Shown: positions 35,987 through 44,887, counted from the stretch's first letter. The stretch: 64,000 bases of DNA from Streptomyces malachitofuscus (GCF_014650055.1 NZ_BMUF01000011.1:248001-312000); one strand, 5' to 3'. Numbers and translations are program-made. Notes: generated by a model not told the origin, from the sequence alone.

Positions 35987-36826
35987 TCACGACTGCCGCG
36001 GTGCCCTCGCGAACTCCTCCCGGGAGGGCAGCAGAGCAGTGATCATCTGCCAGACCTCCTTGGCGTCGACGCGGACCAGCTTGAGCGGCCCGGCGGCGTC
36101 CGCCCGGCCGGGCAGGATCGGTTCGGCGGGCAGCTCACGGTGCCAGTAGCCGAGGGGCCCGCAGTCCCACACGGCGAATCCACGCACCTGCGTGGCCGGG
36201 GTTCCCTCGTCGTGGCCCTGCCACGCGGCGGTCATCCGCCAGCCCGCTCGCAGGCCGGCGATCAGCTTGGCGAGGGTGCCGAGCTGCGACTTCCTGGTGA
36301 GCCCGGCCGCCCTCAGCGCCTCGGTGATCCGGTCGAGGCCCTCCTGCGCGGTCAGTCCGCGCAGGCCGTCCAGGGTGCCGAGCCCCGCGTCGAGGACGCC
36401 CGTGGTGGTCTCGACCACGGGCGTGGCCACGTGTTCGGTGTCCTCCGCCTGAAGGTTGACCATCCGCGCCAGCGCCCAGACGAGCATGCTCGGCTCGAGG
36501 CGGACGTACTCGGACTCCTCCGAGCCCGGCCAGGACTCGTGGGAGTAGACGTGGCCGTCACCGATGGTGACGCCGTGGTGGAGGGTGCCGTGCTCGCCCA
36601 GCGCCTCCACGTGGACGACGACGGCGGGCGCGCGCAGGGTGCTGACCAGTGGGCTCAGCAGGAGGTCGAGGTTCCCCTCCCGGTCGGTGAGGCCGGCCTC
36701 GCGCAGTTCGCGGTCGGCCTCGGCCAGCTCGGGGGGCACCTCCTCCCCTGCGGTGCGGTGGCCGAGGACGGCCAGGTGGCTCTCGGCGAGCCGGAACCGG
36801 CCGCGGGTGCTGTCGTACGAGGGCAT
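35987..36826 (-). CDS. unknown protein, possibly EspG-like (type VII secretion accessory)
   Basis: 279-aa soluble protein. The region [20 protein letters not shown] followed by [14 protein letters not shown] and [20 protein letters not shown] recalls the N-terminal half of EspG-like ESX accessory proteins, which have a short helix, a 'GL..dG.l' turn and a strand with bulky residues; the match is by eye only. The C-terminal half includes [21 protein letters not shown] at 36826; ribosome site weak. Last gene of a minus-strand cassette, convergent with the amidase. Confidence 0.5.
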   Translation of the reverse strand: MPSYDSTRGRFRLAESHLAVLGHRTAGEEVPPELAEADRELREAGLTDREGNLDLLLSPLVSTLRAPAVVVHVEALGEHGTLHHGVTIGDGHVYSHESWPGSEESEYVRLEPSMLVWALARMVNLQAEDTEHVATPVVETTTGVLDAGLGTLDGLRGLTAQEGLDRITEALRAAGLTRKSQLGTLAKLIAGLRAGWRMTAAWQGHDEGTPATQVRGFAVWDCGPLGYWHRELPAEPILPGRADAAGPLKLVRVDAKEVWQMITALLPSREEFARAPRQS

Positions 36827-36896
36827 TCTGTGTCGCTTTCGGCGGCGGGAGGGAGCGGAGGGTGAGGGAGGCGCACGGGGCCGGGGGAGGATCAGG

Positions 36897-37475
36897 TCAC
36901 TGGAAGATCTCCAGCCAGTCCAGCGACCTGTGGAAGAAGGCGCGGACGGCACCGCCCCGGGTGAGGTTGCGGGTGTTGACCCCGACCATCACGACGGCCA
37001 GCGCGAGGTCGGTGGCGTCGGCCGGACCGAGGACGGTGAGGCTGACCTTCTTCCGCGCGCCGCCGCCCTGTCGGCCGGTGCGGATCTCGACGCCGCTGCG
37101 GATCAGGGCGCGGTCGCGATGCCGTCGGCCGGTCGCGAGATAGCGGTACTCCCGCCCGGCGACCTGCATGCGCAGGGCCCGCCCGGACCTGGTCTGTGCC
37201 CAGCGGTTGCGCTTGAGGCGGATCCCGGCTCCGCCGACGCTGAGCTGCGCCAGGTGGAGGGAGGGTTTGCGGCCGCGGGCCCAGCCGTTGAAGGTGGCCG
37301 CGGGGACGGTGTCACCGCTGACCTCGGTGGTGTAGCGGTCGCCGTGCCGTTTCGCCGGGTAGACCAGCTCGATCCGTCCGAACTCCCCCACCGTGCCTCG
37401 GTAGCCGAAGGTCCAGGTGGTCCGGTGCCCGGAGCGGTCCTCCCGGCGGTCGAGCGTGTAGGTGTGCTGCTGCAT
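36897..37475 (-). CDS. unknown protein of accessory cassette
   Basis: 192-aa basic protein, predicted mostly beta strands, with no signal peptide or membrane helix. Starts MQQHTYTLDRREDRSGHRTT; a hydrophobic patch DLALAVVMVGVNTR lies near the C-terminus. The ATG at 37475 follows AAGGAACC. It lies 43 bp downstream of the 391-aa gene and 70 bp upstream of the EspG-like gene, so the three are probably co-transcribed. I do not recognise any domain. Confidence 0.65.
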   Translation of the reverse strand: MQQHTYTLDRREDRSGHRTTWTFGYRGTVGEFGRIELVYPAKRHGDRYTTEVSGDTVPAATFNGWARGRKPSLHLAQLSVGGAGIRLKRNRWAQTRSGRALRMQVAGREYRYLATGRRHRDRALIRSGVEIRTGRQGGGARKKVSLTVLGPADATDLALAVVMVGVNTRNLTRGGAVRAFFHRSLDWLEIFQ

Positions 37476-37518
37476 GGTTCCTTCCCCTCGCGCCGTCCGG
37501 CGCGGATGTGACCCGGCG

Positions 37519-38694
37519 TCAGTCGAACGGGTTGAGGGCGCTGCCGAGCTTCTTCGCGCCGTCGGAGATGGCCTCGCCGGCCTCTTCGGCCTTGTCGCCG
37601 ACCCAGTCCGCGGCCTTCTCCGCGCCGTCCGCGATCTTGTCCGCGTTGTCCCAGATCAGGGTGCCCGCATAGGCGACGCCGGTGCCGACGGCGAGGCCGA
37701 CGGTGACCGGGTTGGGGGCGATCATGGCGGCGGTGAGCGAGGCGTTGAAGGCCGTACCGGTCCAGTTGGAGAGGTATTTGGCCTTGTCCTCCTTCCACGC
37801 CTTGCCGTGGTCCATGGTCGCCAGGTTGGCGACGCCCCAGGCGGTGGCGCCGGCGGAGCCGACGATGCCGGCGCCGCGCATCCAGCCGGCGGCCTTGGCC
37901 GCGTTGGCGAGTCCGCCGCGGCGGGCGACCTGGAGCAGGTTGGCCTCGGTGGCGGTGGGCAGGTAGAAGGCGCCCTTGCGCATGTACCCGGCGAGCATCG
38001 CCGCCTCGTCGGAGCCGGCGAGCGCGCTGGTCGGCACGCGGGTCAGCCAGCTCCCGGCCCGGGGGATCCTGGACAGTTTGTCCCAGTGGCCGTTGATCAT
38101 GCGGGCGGTGAAGGTGCCCGGCGCGTTGAGCACCTTGGAGGACTTGAAGTACGAGATGAGCGACTTGCCGCCCAGAATCGCCGTGGTCGACGACGTGAAG
38201 AACGCCGACAGGTTGGCGGCCCCCTCGACGTACGTCGAAACCGCCTTGCCCAGATCCTCGTTGCCGGTCAGCTGCGTGACGGCGTCGCCCTGGATCCTGA
38301 CGAGCCAGTCGTCGAGGCTCTCGCCCTGCTTGCGCTTCAGCCAGCCGTCGTCGACCCCGTCGTCGGCCGCGGCCGCGTTGGCGACCAGCAGGATGTCCGG
38401 CGGCAGATCCTTGTTCTTGAGCTGCTCGGGGGTGAATCCGGCCAGCAGCAGCCCGGCCAGCGGATCGCCGTCCTCCAGCCGGGCGTACGCGGCCTTCCTG
38501 CGGAGTGCGGGGGCGGTGTCCGATATCCAGGGACGCAGCGGGCGTATCGCGCTCAGTTTGTCCGACACCCCGAGTGCCGAGGCCCTGGTGAACGCCTCGT
38601 CGAGCTTGTCCCCCGTGCCGCCGCGGCCGTCGAGCAGTTTGGCCAGTTGCTCGAGGTCCTGCGGGTTCACCACTCTGTTCAGCTTGCCCGTCAC
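37519..38694 (-). CDS. unknown helical protein with hydrophobic C-terminal third (possible type VII-associated)
   Basis: 391-aa Ala-rich helical protein. N-terminal charged helices (PQDLEQLAKLLDGRGG, then LSAIRPLRPWISDTAPALRR), a middle helical region, and two hydrophobic stretches near the C-terminus (AGIVGSAGATAWGVANLA and PNPVTVGLAVGTGVAYAGTL), then an amphipathic acidic tail of repeated A(D/E)xxxDxA units. The GTG at 38694 has AAGGAG upstream. Similar proteins occur, as far as I recall, in streptomycete ESX-like loci without known function. No toxin catalytic motif was seen. Confidence 0.65.
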   Translation of the reverse strand: MTGKLNRVVNPQDLEQLAKLLDGRGGTGDKLDEAFTRASALGVSDKLSAIRPLRPWISDTAPALRRKAAYARLEDGDPLAGLLLAGFTPEQLKNKDLPPDILLVANAAAADDGVDDGWLKRKQGESLDDWLVRIQGDAVTQLTGNEDLGKAVSTYVEGAANLSAFFTSSTTAILGGKSLISYFKSSKVLNAPGTFTARMINGHWDKLSRIPRAGSWLTRVPTSALAGSDEAAMLAGYMRKGAFYLPTATEANLLQVARRGGLANAAKAAGWMRGAGIVGSAGATAWGVANLATMDHGKAWKEDKAKYLSNWTGTAFNASLTAAMIAPNPVTVGLAVGTGVAYAGTLIWDNADKIADGAEKAADWVGDKAEEAGEAISDGAKKLGSALNPFD

Positions 38695-38799
38695 AAAGCT
38701 CCTTCGGGTGGTCGGTGTCGGCTCTCCGTGACGAGGAGGCCGCACAGGCGCCCGAACACCGTACCGAGGGCACGGCGGGGGTTTGAGGGCAGGCGGGTC

Positions 38800-39375
38800 C
38801 TAGAGCTCGCGGGCTCGCGTGAGGGCGTCGAGCAGGGCGGCGCGGTCGTGGGTGGCGATCAGCAGCGGCTCACCCTGCGCGTTCTCCACCACGATCTGGT
38901 CCATGCCCAGCGGCACCGACCATCCTCCGCCCACTATCCGGGGCGGCACGGCCGCACTGCTCCTCCGTCGCATCTCCGCGAGTTCCTCACGCGACCGTGC
39001 GGCCAGGGAGGCGGCGAACTCCGCGTCCGTGGGCTGTTCGGCGGCCTCCCGGAGCGACGCGGCCGTCAACGAGTCCACCGCGAGCGTCTCCCGTCCCACG
39101 GTCAACCGCCCGTCCCGGAGGCGGATCCGGTGGTACACGCGTTTGGAGAGGGGCACGGCGTTGAGGACCAGGGCGAGGAACGCCGCACCGCCGAGGATGA
39201 CGAACCAGACGGTGCTGTCCTCGGGAAGCAGGACGGCGCCCTGGTGGGCGACCCAGCCGGCGAGCAGCGTCACGGTCGCCGCGGTCCAGCGTTTCGGCAG
39301 CTTCTCCTCGTACACCACCGCCCGGCCGTACGGCTCCGCCGTCGAGCCCGGTCCGGGGCCTTTCGTGCCCTCCAC
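38800..39375 (-). CDS. two-helix membrane protein, DUF3093-like layout
   Basis: 191-aa protein with a short basic N-terminus (VVYEEKLPKRWTAATV), two membrane helices (about residues 32-50 and 56-75), then a soluble PH-like beta domain starting YHRIRLRDGRLTVGRETL and ending with LLIATHDRAALLDALTRA. This layout and the closing strand-helix resemble DUF3093 proteins; assignment is by eye. The GTG at 39375 is chosen over the one at 39381 because GAGGGG then sits 7 nt upstream. It lies 19 bp after the cysteine desulfurase gene. Confidence 0.55.
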   Translation of the reverse strand: MEGTKGPGPGSTAEPYGRAVVYEEKLPKRWTAATVTLLAGWVAHQGAVLLPEDSTVWFVILGGAAFLALVLNAVPLSKRVYHRIRLRDGRLTVGRETLAVDSLTAASLREAAEQPTDAEFAASLAARSREELAEMRRRSSAAVPPRIVGGGWSVPLGMDQIVVENAQGEPLLIATHDRAALLDALTRAREL

Positions 39376-39394
39376 GCCCACTCCCCTCGGTCGG

Positions 39395-40564
39395 CTACGT
39401 CAGGCCCGCCGCCCGGGCCCGTTCCACCGCGGGGCCGATGGCCTTGGCGAGGGCCTCGACGTCCGCCTCGGTGGAAGTGTGCCCCAGGGAGAAACGGAGG
39501 GTGCCGCGGGCCAGGTCGGGATCCGTGCCGGTGGCCAGGAGGACGTGGCTGGGCTGGGCGACGCCGGCGGTGCACGCGGAGCCGGTGGAGCACTCGATGC
39601 CCTGGGCGTCGAGGAGGAGCAGCAGGGAGTCGCCCTCGCAGCCGGGGAAGGTGAAGTGGGCGTTGGCCGGAAGCCGCCCCCCGGGGGCGGGGTCGCCGCC
39701 GAGGACGGCGTCCGGGACGGCTTCGCGGACCGCTGCGACCAGGTCGTCGCGCAACTGCCCGATCTCGCGGGCGAACCACTCCTGCTGTTCGGCGGCGAGC
39801 CGGCCGGCCGCCGCGAAGGAGGCGACGGCGGGGACGTCGAGGGTGCCGGAGCGGACATGGCGCTCCTGGCCGCCGCCGTGCAGCACGGGCACGGGGGTGT
39901 GCTCACGGCCCAGGACCAGCGCGCCGATGCCGTAGGGGCCGCCGATCTTGTGGCCGGACACGGTCATCGCGGCGAGCCCGGACGCGGCGAAGTCCACCGG
40001 GATCTGACCGAACGCCTGGACCGCGTCGGAGTGCAGGGGAACGCCGAACTCGGCGGCGGCCTCGGCGAGTTCGCGGACCGGCAGAATGGTCCCGATCTCG
40101 TTGTTGGCCCACATGACCGTGGCGAGGGCGACGTCGTCGGGGTTGCGGGCGATGGCCTCGCGCAGGGCCTCCGGGTGGACCCGGCCGTGCGCGTCGACCG
40201 GCAGGTACTCGACGGTGGCGCCCTCGTGTTCGCCGAGCCAGTGGACGGCGTCGAGGACGGCGTGGTGCTCGACGGGGCTGGCGAGGACCCGGGTGCGGGC
40301 CGGGTCCGCGTCGTGGCGGGACCAGTACAGCCCCTTCACGGCGAGGTTGTCGGCCTCCGTGCCGCCGGAGGTGAGGACGATCTCGCTGGGGCGGGCGCCG
40401 AGTGCTTCGGCGAGGGTTTCCCTGGCCTCCTCGACGGTGCGCCGGGCGCGGCGGCCGGCCGCGTGGAGGGAGGAGGCGTTGCCGGTGACGCCCAGGTGCG
40501 CGGTGAGCGCCTCGACCGCCTCGGGAAGCATCGGGGTGGTCGCGGCGTGGTCGAGGTAAGCCAT
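39395..40564 (-). CDS. cysteine desulfurase (NifS/IscS family)
   Basis: PLP enzyme that removes sulfur from cysteine as a persulfide, supplying Fe-S assembly and tRNA thiolation. 389 aa, N-terminus [17 protein letters not shown]-binding histidine in [11 protein letters not shown], Schiff-base lysine in [12 protein letters not shown] and persulfide cysteine in [19 protein letters not shown] at 40564. Because mnmA lies just beyond the following cassette on the same strand, sulfur transfer to MnmA is the likeliest role; the genes may once have been adjacent. Confidence 0.93.
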   Translation of the reverse strand: MAYLDHAATTPMLPEAVEALTAHLGVTGNASSLHAAGRRARRTVEEARETLAEALGARPSEIVLTSGGTEADNLAVKGLYWSRHDADPARTRVLASPVEHHAVLDAVHWLGEHEGATVEYLPVDAHGRVHPEALREAIARNPDDVALATVMWANNEIGTILPVRELAEAAAEFGVPLHSDAVQAFGQIPVDFAASGLAAMTVSGHKIGGPYGIGALVLGREHTPVPVLHGGGQERHVRSGTLDVPAVASFAAAGRLAAEQQEWFAREIGQLRDDLVAAVREAVPDAVLGGDPAPGGRLPANAHFTFPGCEGDSLLLLLDAQGIECSTGSACTAGVAQPSHVLLATGTDPDLARGTLRFSLGHTSTEADVEALAKAIGPAVERARAAGLT

Positions 40565-40630
40565 GGTGGGGCCGATTCTACGGGGCCCCGTGCCCCGGCC
40601 CCGGGCCGCGGTCGGCCGGGATGCGCGGAC

Positions 40631-40897
40631 TCAGAAGCTCCAGGAGACCGTGCCGTCCGCCTGCATGAACGCCAGGAGGACGAGGAGGTCGGCGACGCCG
40701 AGCCCGAGCCCGAGCAGGGCGCGGCCGCGCCGGGCCGTGCCGCGCCACAGCGCGACCGCCGCCAGCGCGATGGCGGTCGGGCCGAGGAAGACGTTGAGGA
40801 CGAGCAGGCCCAGCAGGCCCAGGACGAAGGACGCGACGGCCATCCCGTCGGTGTCATGGATTCCGGTGCGCCGGCCGGCCGGTGCGGTGAGGTGCAT
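40631..40897 (-). CDS. DUF4190-type small membrane protein
   Basis: 88-aa protein with two membrane helices joined by a short loop: AVASFVLGLLGLLVLNVFLG and LLGLGLGVADLLVLLAF, the hairpin typical of DUF4190. The ATG at 40897 has GGGAGCC upstream. Function unknown. It lies 62 bp downstream of another small membrane protein gene on the same strand, both divergent from the TetR gene. Confidence 0.75.
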   Translation of the reverse strand: MHLTAPAGRRTGIHDTDGMAVASFVLGLLGLLVLNVFLGPTAIALAAVALWRGTARRGRALLGLGLGVADLLVLLAFMQADGTVSWSF

Positions 40898-40959
40898 GGT
40901 GATCGGCTCCCACGGTCGAGGGTGTGCGGTGCGGACGGAAGATGCTGCTTGTGCGCGAG

Positions 40960-41127
40960 TCAGCGCACGGAGGTGCCGCGTCGGCGGCCGTGACGCTCGC
41001 GCAGGGCGAAGACGCCGAGCCAGACGGCGATGACGGCTCCGGCCGCGACGGAGAAGGACAGCGGCGCGTGGGCCACGGTGCCGAGGACGACGCCCAGCAG
41101 CAGGAGCGCGGCGACGAGGAACAGCAT
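40960..41127 (-). CDS. small membrane protein, function unknown
   Basis: 55-aa protein made almost entirely of two hydrophobic helices (LFLVAALLLLGVVLGTVA and FSVAAGAVIAVWLGVFAL) with a basic C-terminal tail. The ATG at 41127 follows GGGGGATCC. It starts 140 bp from the divergent TetR gene across a region of inverted repeats, so it is the best candidate target of that regulator. Confidence 0.65.
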   Translation of the reverse strand: MLFLVAALLLLGVVLGTVAHAPLSFSVAAGAVIAVWLGVFALRERHGRRRGTSVR

Positions 41128-41155
41128 GAGTGGATCCCCCAGGTTCGGTGACCAG

Positions 41156-41261
41156 GTTCGGTGAACAGTTCTCGGTGAACGTTTACGGTTACACTTGTTC
41201 ACTGACTTACCAGTCTAACGGGATCCATGACTTTTCAATTCCGGAGAACAGTTGTTAACTG
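41156..41261. promoter_or_regulatory. cluster of inverted repeats, putative TetR operators
   Basis: Between the divergent small membrane protein and TetR genes: GTTC-N3-GAAC at 41156-41166, GTTC-N5-GAAC at 41168-41180, and CAGTT-N3-AACTG at 41249-41261, the last only 6 bp before the TetR start codon. The region is A+T-richer than its surroundings. Placement fits autoregulation and control of the divergent gene; binding is inferred. Confidence 0.5.
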
Positions 41262-41267
41262 CATGGT

Positions 41268-41924
41268 ATGAGTCACATTCCCGGTGTCCGGCAGGCCCAG
41301 AAGGCGAAGACCCGGCAGGCGCTGCTCGACGCGGCGCTGGAGCTGCTCGAGGGGCAGAGCCTGAGCAGTCTGGGGCTGCGTGAGGTCACCCGGGCCGTGG
41401 GGATCGCGCCGACCGCCTTCTACCGGCACTTCCGGTCGATCGAGGATCTGGGCGTGGCGCTGGTCGAGGAGGCGCTGGGGAGTCTGCATCCGATGATCCG
41501 GACGACGGTGGCCACGACGGGGGACGGCGAGGAACGCATCGCGCGTGCGCTTGAGCTGATCGCCGGTCATGTGGACGCCTACCCGGCGCACGTCCGGTTC
41601 ATCGCTCGTGAGCGGCACGGCGGGGTGCGGTCGGTGCGGGAGGCGATACACGGCGAACTGGGCCGGTTCACGGCGGAGGTCGGGGAGGCGTTGGCCAAGG
41701 ACCCGGTGTCCGCGGGGTGGAGCGAGGAGGATGTGCTGATGCTGGCGCAGCTCTATGTCGACCTGATGCTGGGGACTGCGTCGCTGTTTCTGGAGGCGCC
41801 GGCGGGGGAGGCGCGGGAGCGGGTGGCTCGGGTTGCCGCCCGGCAGATGCGGCTGGTCGGGATCGGGCGGGAGAATTGGCTTGATCGGGCGGGTGGGGCG
41901 GGTGCGGCGGATGGGGGTGCGTGA
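41268..41924 (+). CDS. TetR-family regulator, FabR/DesT-like
   Basis: 218-aa DNA-binding repressor. The N-terminal helix-turn-helix (VRQAQKAKTRQALLDAAL, then LGLREVTRAVGIAPTAFYRH) closely follows the E. coli FabR/Pseudomonas DesT pattern, where acyl-CoA or acyl-ACP saturation is sensed. The ligand domain is about residues 75-200; the last 15 residues are Gly/Ala-rich. The ATG at 41268 has no ribosome site and an in-frame stop lies four codons upstream, so a leaderless message is likely. Divergent from two small membrane protein genes. Confidence 0.85.
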   Translation: MSHIPGVRQAQKAKTRQALLDAALELLEGQSLSSLGLREVTRAVGIAPTAFYRHFRSIEDLGVALVEEALGSLHPMIRTTVATTGDGEERIARALELIAGHVDAYPAHVRFIARERHGGVRSVREAIHGELGRFTAEVGEALAKDPVSAGWSEEDVLMLAQLYVDLMLGTASLFLEAPAGEARERVARVAARQMRLVGIGRENWLDRAGGAGAADGGA

Positions 41925-41929
41925 GCCCG

Positions 41930-42069
41930 GTTTTCGCCCCCGCCGCCCCTTCCCTCCCCCACTCTCGGCTTCGCTCGAGCGGGAGGTACCCCCATCGTCC
42001 CCGGGGGCTGTGCCCCCGGACCCCCCTTCGGCCCTGGACGGGCCTCGTCCTCAAACGCCGGACGGGCTG
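41930..42069. repeat. interspersed hairpin repeat, copy C
   Basis: About 140 bp nearly identical to copy B (30404-30541), beginning 6 bp after the TetR stop codon and ending 10 bp before the convergent thioesterase stop. It contains CGCTCGAGCG and the hairpin CCGGGGGCTGTGCCCCCGG. In this place it may act as a bidirectional terminator. Confidence 0.8.
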
Positions 42070-42079
42070 GACGGGCTGA

Positions 42080-42940
42080 CTAAGCCAGCCGTGCTCTCGC
42101 CAGTTGGCGGGACTGGGCGACCAGGCGGTCGTCGGTGTCCCAGACCTCGGCGTCCTCCTCCAGGAAGCCGCCGGCGAGGTTCCGGGTGGTGATCGAGACG
42201 CGCAGGGGGCCCGGGGCCGGGCGGGAGCGGACGTGGACGGTCAGCTCCACCGTGGGGACCCAGCCGGAGATGCCCATCTCGAAGGCGGTCGGCGGCAGGG
42301 CGTCCACCGCCAGCAGCAGCGCCAGCGGGTCCGGGTCCCGGCCGTCGGCGAGGCCGAACCAGGCCCGCATCTCCCCCTTGCCGGAGGGCTGTCCGAGGGC
42401 CCAGCCGAGGGTCGAGGGATCGAGCTTGAGCATCAGCCGCTCGGTGATGGCGGAGCTGCCGTCGACGGGGGCGGGCCCGTCGTCGGGGCCGAAGCACTGC
42501 TCCATCGGCGGGATCGCGGGCGGCCGGGCCGTCGTACGGACGTCGGCGGGGAGGGAGTCCAGATCGCCGTAGGAGGCGAGCACGCGGATGCGCTCCACCT
42601 CACCGCCCTGCTCGTCGAACTGGAACAGGGACGCCTGGCCGGTCGACAGGGTCCGTCCGGTGCGCACGGTCTCCGTGCGGACGACCGCCGGGCCCGGCTG
42701 GGAGGCGGTCAGATAGTGCGCGGAGATGGTGAACGGGTCCGGGTGCGGCAGGGCGTCCGAGAGCGCACGGCCCAGAACGGCCAGCAGATAGCCGCCGTTG
42801 ACGGCGTTGATGATCGTCCAGCCGGCGGAGAGGTCGATGTCGTAGACGCCGGGCGCCCGCCGGGTGAGAGCGGTGTCGCGGTCGAACTCGCTGGCGCCGA
42901 TCGTGGCCCGGGTGGCCTGGGCGGAGGCTGCTTCTGGCAT
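42080..42940 (-). CDS. acyl-CoA thioesterase, double hot-dog (TesB/4HBT-type)
   Basis: 286-aa protein with two hot-dog halves. N-terminal half has YDIDLSAGWTIINAVNGGYL and ISAHYLTASQPGPAVVRTET; the C-terminal half has LALLLAVDALPPTAFEMG and PTVELTVHVRSRPAPGPLRV. Such enzymes hydrolyse acyl-CoA thioesters; chain preference is unknown. ATG at 42940 (MPEAASAQAT); a TTG at 42955 is possible but unsupported. The start region AT-rich stretch near 42950-42975 is shared with the divergent esterase gene. Confidence 0.85.
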   Translation of the reverse strand: MPEAASAQATRATIGASEFDRDTALTRRAPGVYDIDLSAGWTIINAVNGGYLLAVLGRALSDALPHPDPFTISAHYLTASQPGPAVVRTETVRTGRTLSTGQASLFQFDEQGGEVERIRVLASYGDLDSLPADVRTTARPPAIPPMEQCFGPDDGPAPVDGSSAITERLMLKLDPSTLGWALGQPSGKGEMRAWFGLADGRDPDPLALLLAVDALPPTAFEMGISGWVPTVELTVHVRSRPAPGPLRVSITTRNLAGGFLEEDAEVWDTDDRLVAQSRQLARARLA

Positions 42941-43039
42941 GGCTGAACAGTACAAGAAGATAATACTAAGCGGTAGCTTTGCTCGAAGTCACCGCTGAAC
43001 ACCGTGAACCCGGTGGGCTTTTCCACCCTCTATCCGGAC

Positions 43040-44269
43040 ATGAGCCTCACCGGGACCCCGTTCCTCTGCACCCTGGCCGTGCTGGCCGTCGTCGCCCTCG
43101 GGCTGCCGCTCGTCCTGTGGACCCGGGTGCGCGGGCCGCGGGCCGCGCGGGCCGCCGCCCGGGTGACGATGCTGCTCTTCGCCCAGGTCACGGCGGTGGC
43201 CCTGGTCTTCACCCTGGTCAACAACGCCAACCAGCTCTACGACGGCTGGTCCGACCTGCTGGCCACCGGGGACCATGTCGAGCAGGCCGCGGACCTCGGC
43301 GCCGACGGCACCGGCGGAATCGTGGTGGAGCGGCTGCCCAAGGTCCGTCAGACGTTCCGGCCCGCGGGCGGGCCGGGCATGCGGGCGGCGGGCGGGGTCC
43401 GGGTCACCGAACTGACGGGCCGGGTCTCGGGCGTGCGGGCCGAGGTGTACGTCTGGCTGCCGCCGCAGTACGACGACCCCGCCTGGCGGGAGCACCGGTT
43501 CCCGGTGGTGGAGCTGCTGCAGGGCTACCCGGGTTCGGCGAAGGCCTGGTTCGGCACGCTGGACGCGCACGAGCAGCTGCTGCCGCTGATGCGCGACGGA
43601 CGGATCGCCCCCTTCGTCCTGGTGGCGCCGCGCACCGCGCTGCTGCCGGGAGCGGACACCGGCTGCGCCAACCTCCCCGGCAGGGTGAACGCCGAGAGCT
43701 GGCTGAGCATCGACGTACCGCGCATGGTCATGGACAACTTCCGCGTACAGAGCGCGCCCCGGGGGTGGTCGGTCGCCGGGTACTCGGCCGGCGGGCACTG
43801 TGCGACCCGGCTCGCCGTCGCGCACCCCGACCGCTACCGCGCGGCGGTCAGTCTGTCCGGCTACAACGACCCCGCCGTCGAACGCGCCTCGCTCACCGGG
43901 CGCGACCCGGCGCTGCGCGCCGCGCACAATCCGCTCCGCATGCTGCGCGAGGCCGCGGCGCCGCCCCGGATCTCGCTCTATCTCTCGGGCCAGGAGCACG
44001 ACGGCTACGAGGACGCCATGGCCCTCGGACGGGCCGCGAAGGCGCCGACGAACGTGCAGGTGGTGAAACTGCCGCGGAGCGCCGGCGGACACACCATGGC
44101 GCTGTGGCGGCCGCAGGTGGTGCCGGCCTTCCGCTGGCTGACGGAGGAACTGGGCGGCCACCGCACGGCCGGCCGGACTACTCCTCCCGGACCGTCGAAC
44201 GACGGTGCCACGCACGGGGAGCCCGCCAGTGGTAGCGCATCGCGAGCAGCCGCAGGACGAAGGCCGTGA
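43040..44269 (+). CDS. membrane-anchored esterase (alpha/beta hydrolase, esterase D type)
   Basis: 409-aa protein with two N-terminal membrane helices (about residues 6-28 and 42-60) and an extracytoplasmic esterase domain similar to mycolyltransferase/esterase D folds: ELLQGYPGSAKAWFG, nucleophile in VAGYSAGGHCATRLA, acid region ISLYLSGQEHDGYED and histidine in SAGGHTMALWRP. The ATG at 43040 (MSLTGTP) is taken; a GTG at 43004 would add 12 residues. The 3' end overlaps the convergent channel gene by 92 bp, so its Pro/Arg-rich tail is read in antisense. Confidence 0.8.
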   Translation: MSLTGTPFLCTLAVLAVVALGLPLVLWTRVRGPRAARAAARVTMLLFAQVTAVALVFTLVNNANQLYDGWSDLLATGDHVEQAADLGADGTGGIVVERLPKVRQTFRPAGGPGMRAAGGVRVTELTGRVSGVRAEVYVWLPPQYDDPAWREHRFPVVELLQGYPGSAKAWFGTLDAHEQLLPLMRDGRIAPFVLVAPRTALLPGADTGCANLPGRVNAESWLSIDVPRMVMDNFRVQSAPRGWSVAGYSAGGHCATRLAVAHPDRYRAAVSLSGYNDPAVERASLTGRDPALRAAHNPLRMLREAAAPPRISLYLSGQEHDGYEDAMALGRAAKAPTNVQVVKLPRSAGGHTMALWRPQVVPAFRWLTEELGGHRTAGRTTPPGPSNDGATHGEPASGSASRAAAGRRP

Positions 44270-44834
44270 CGGCGGCGAAGGAGCTGGTCATCGGGTTCAG
44301 CACGTCGTAGCGGATGCACAGGGCGACCATGGTGGCGCCGACGATGGCCGGGACGGCGTACAGGTCGCGGTCCCAGCGCAGCAGCGAGGGCACCTCGTTG
44401 GCGAGCACGTCGCGCAGCACACCGCCGCCGACCGCGGTGGCCAGGCCCAGACAGGCGGAGGCGGTCAGGCCGAGTCCGTAGTCGTACGCCTTGGTGGTGC
44501 CGACGACGCAGAAGAGGCCGAGACCGGCCGCGTCGAAGACGTTGACGGCCGCCTGGATGCGCTCCACGTGCGGGTGCAGGAAGAACACCAGGATCGTGGC
44601 GACCAGGGGGGTGACGAAGTAGCCCAGGTCCGTGAAGGCGGCGGGCGGCACGGCGCCGATCACCAGGTCGCGGAAGAGCCCTCCGCCCAGGGCGGTGACC
44701 TCGGCGAGTACGGCGATGCCGAACACGTCGAAGTTCTTGCGGACGGCCAGCAGTGCGCCCGAGATCGCGAAGACGAAGATGCCGATCAGGTCGAGCGTGT
44801 GCAGGACGGACGGACTGAACAGTTGCTGAAGCAC
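44178..44834 (-). CDS. TRIC/UPF0126-type membrane channel protein
   Basis: 218-aa integral membrane protein with seven helices and an internal duplication: FVFAISGALLAVRKNFDVFG and the paired loops ALGGGLFRDLVIG and AVGGGVLRDVLANEVP, the GGGxxRD signature of trimeric intracellular cation channel homologues. The GTG at 44834 (VLQQLFSPSVLHTL) is chosen; the in-frame ATG at 44873 lies inside the dpp terminator hairpin. Likely a potassium-type cation channel; direct function in bacteria is little known. It overlaps the esterase gene by 92 bp. Confidence 0.85.
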   Translation of the reverse strand: MLQQLFSPSVLHTLDLIGIFVFAISGALLAVRKNFDVFGIAVLAEVTALGGGLFRDLVIGAVPPAAFTDLGYFVTPLVATILVFFLHPHVERIQAAVNVFDAAGLGLFCVVGTTKAYDYGLGLTASACLGLATAVGGGVLRDVLANEVPSLLRWDRDLYAVPAIVGATMVALCIRYDVLNPMTSSFAAVTAFVLRLLAMRYHWRAPRAWHRRSTVREE

Positions 44835-44858
44835 CCGTACATTCTTACTCAGCAAGCA

Positions 44859-44887
44859 CCCCTCGCCTTGCAAAACAAGGCGAGGGG
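44859..44887 (-). terminator. terminator of the peptide ABC operon
   Basis: Perfect 12-bp inverted repeat with 5-nt loop (arms 44859-44870 and 44876-44887), 28 bp after the stop codon of the last ABC transporter gene on the minus strand. It separates that operon from the channel gene. Confidence 0.8.

Noticed and set aside
44835-44873. ATG start at 44873 for the TRIC-type channel
   Set aside because: It lies inside the terminator hairpin of the ABC operon; the GTG at 44834 gives the family-typical N-terminus.
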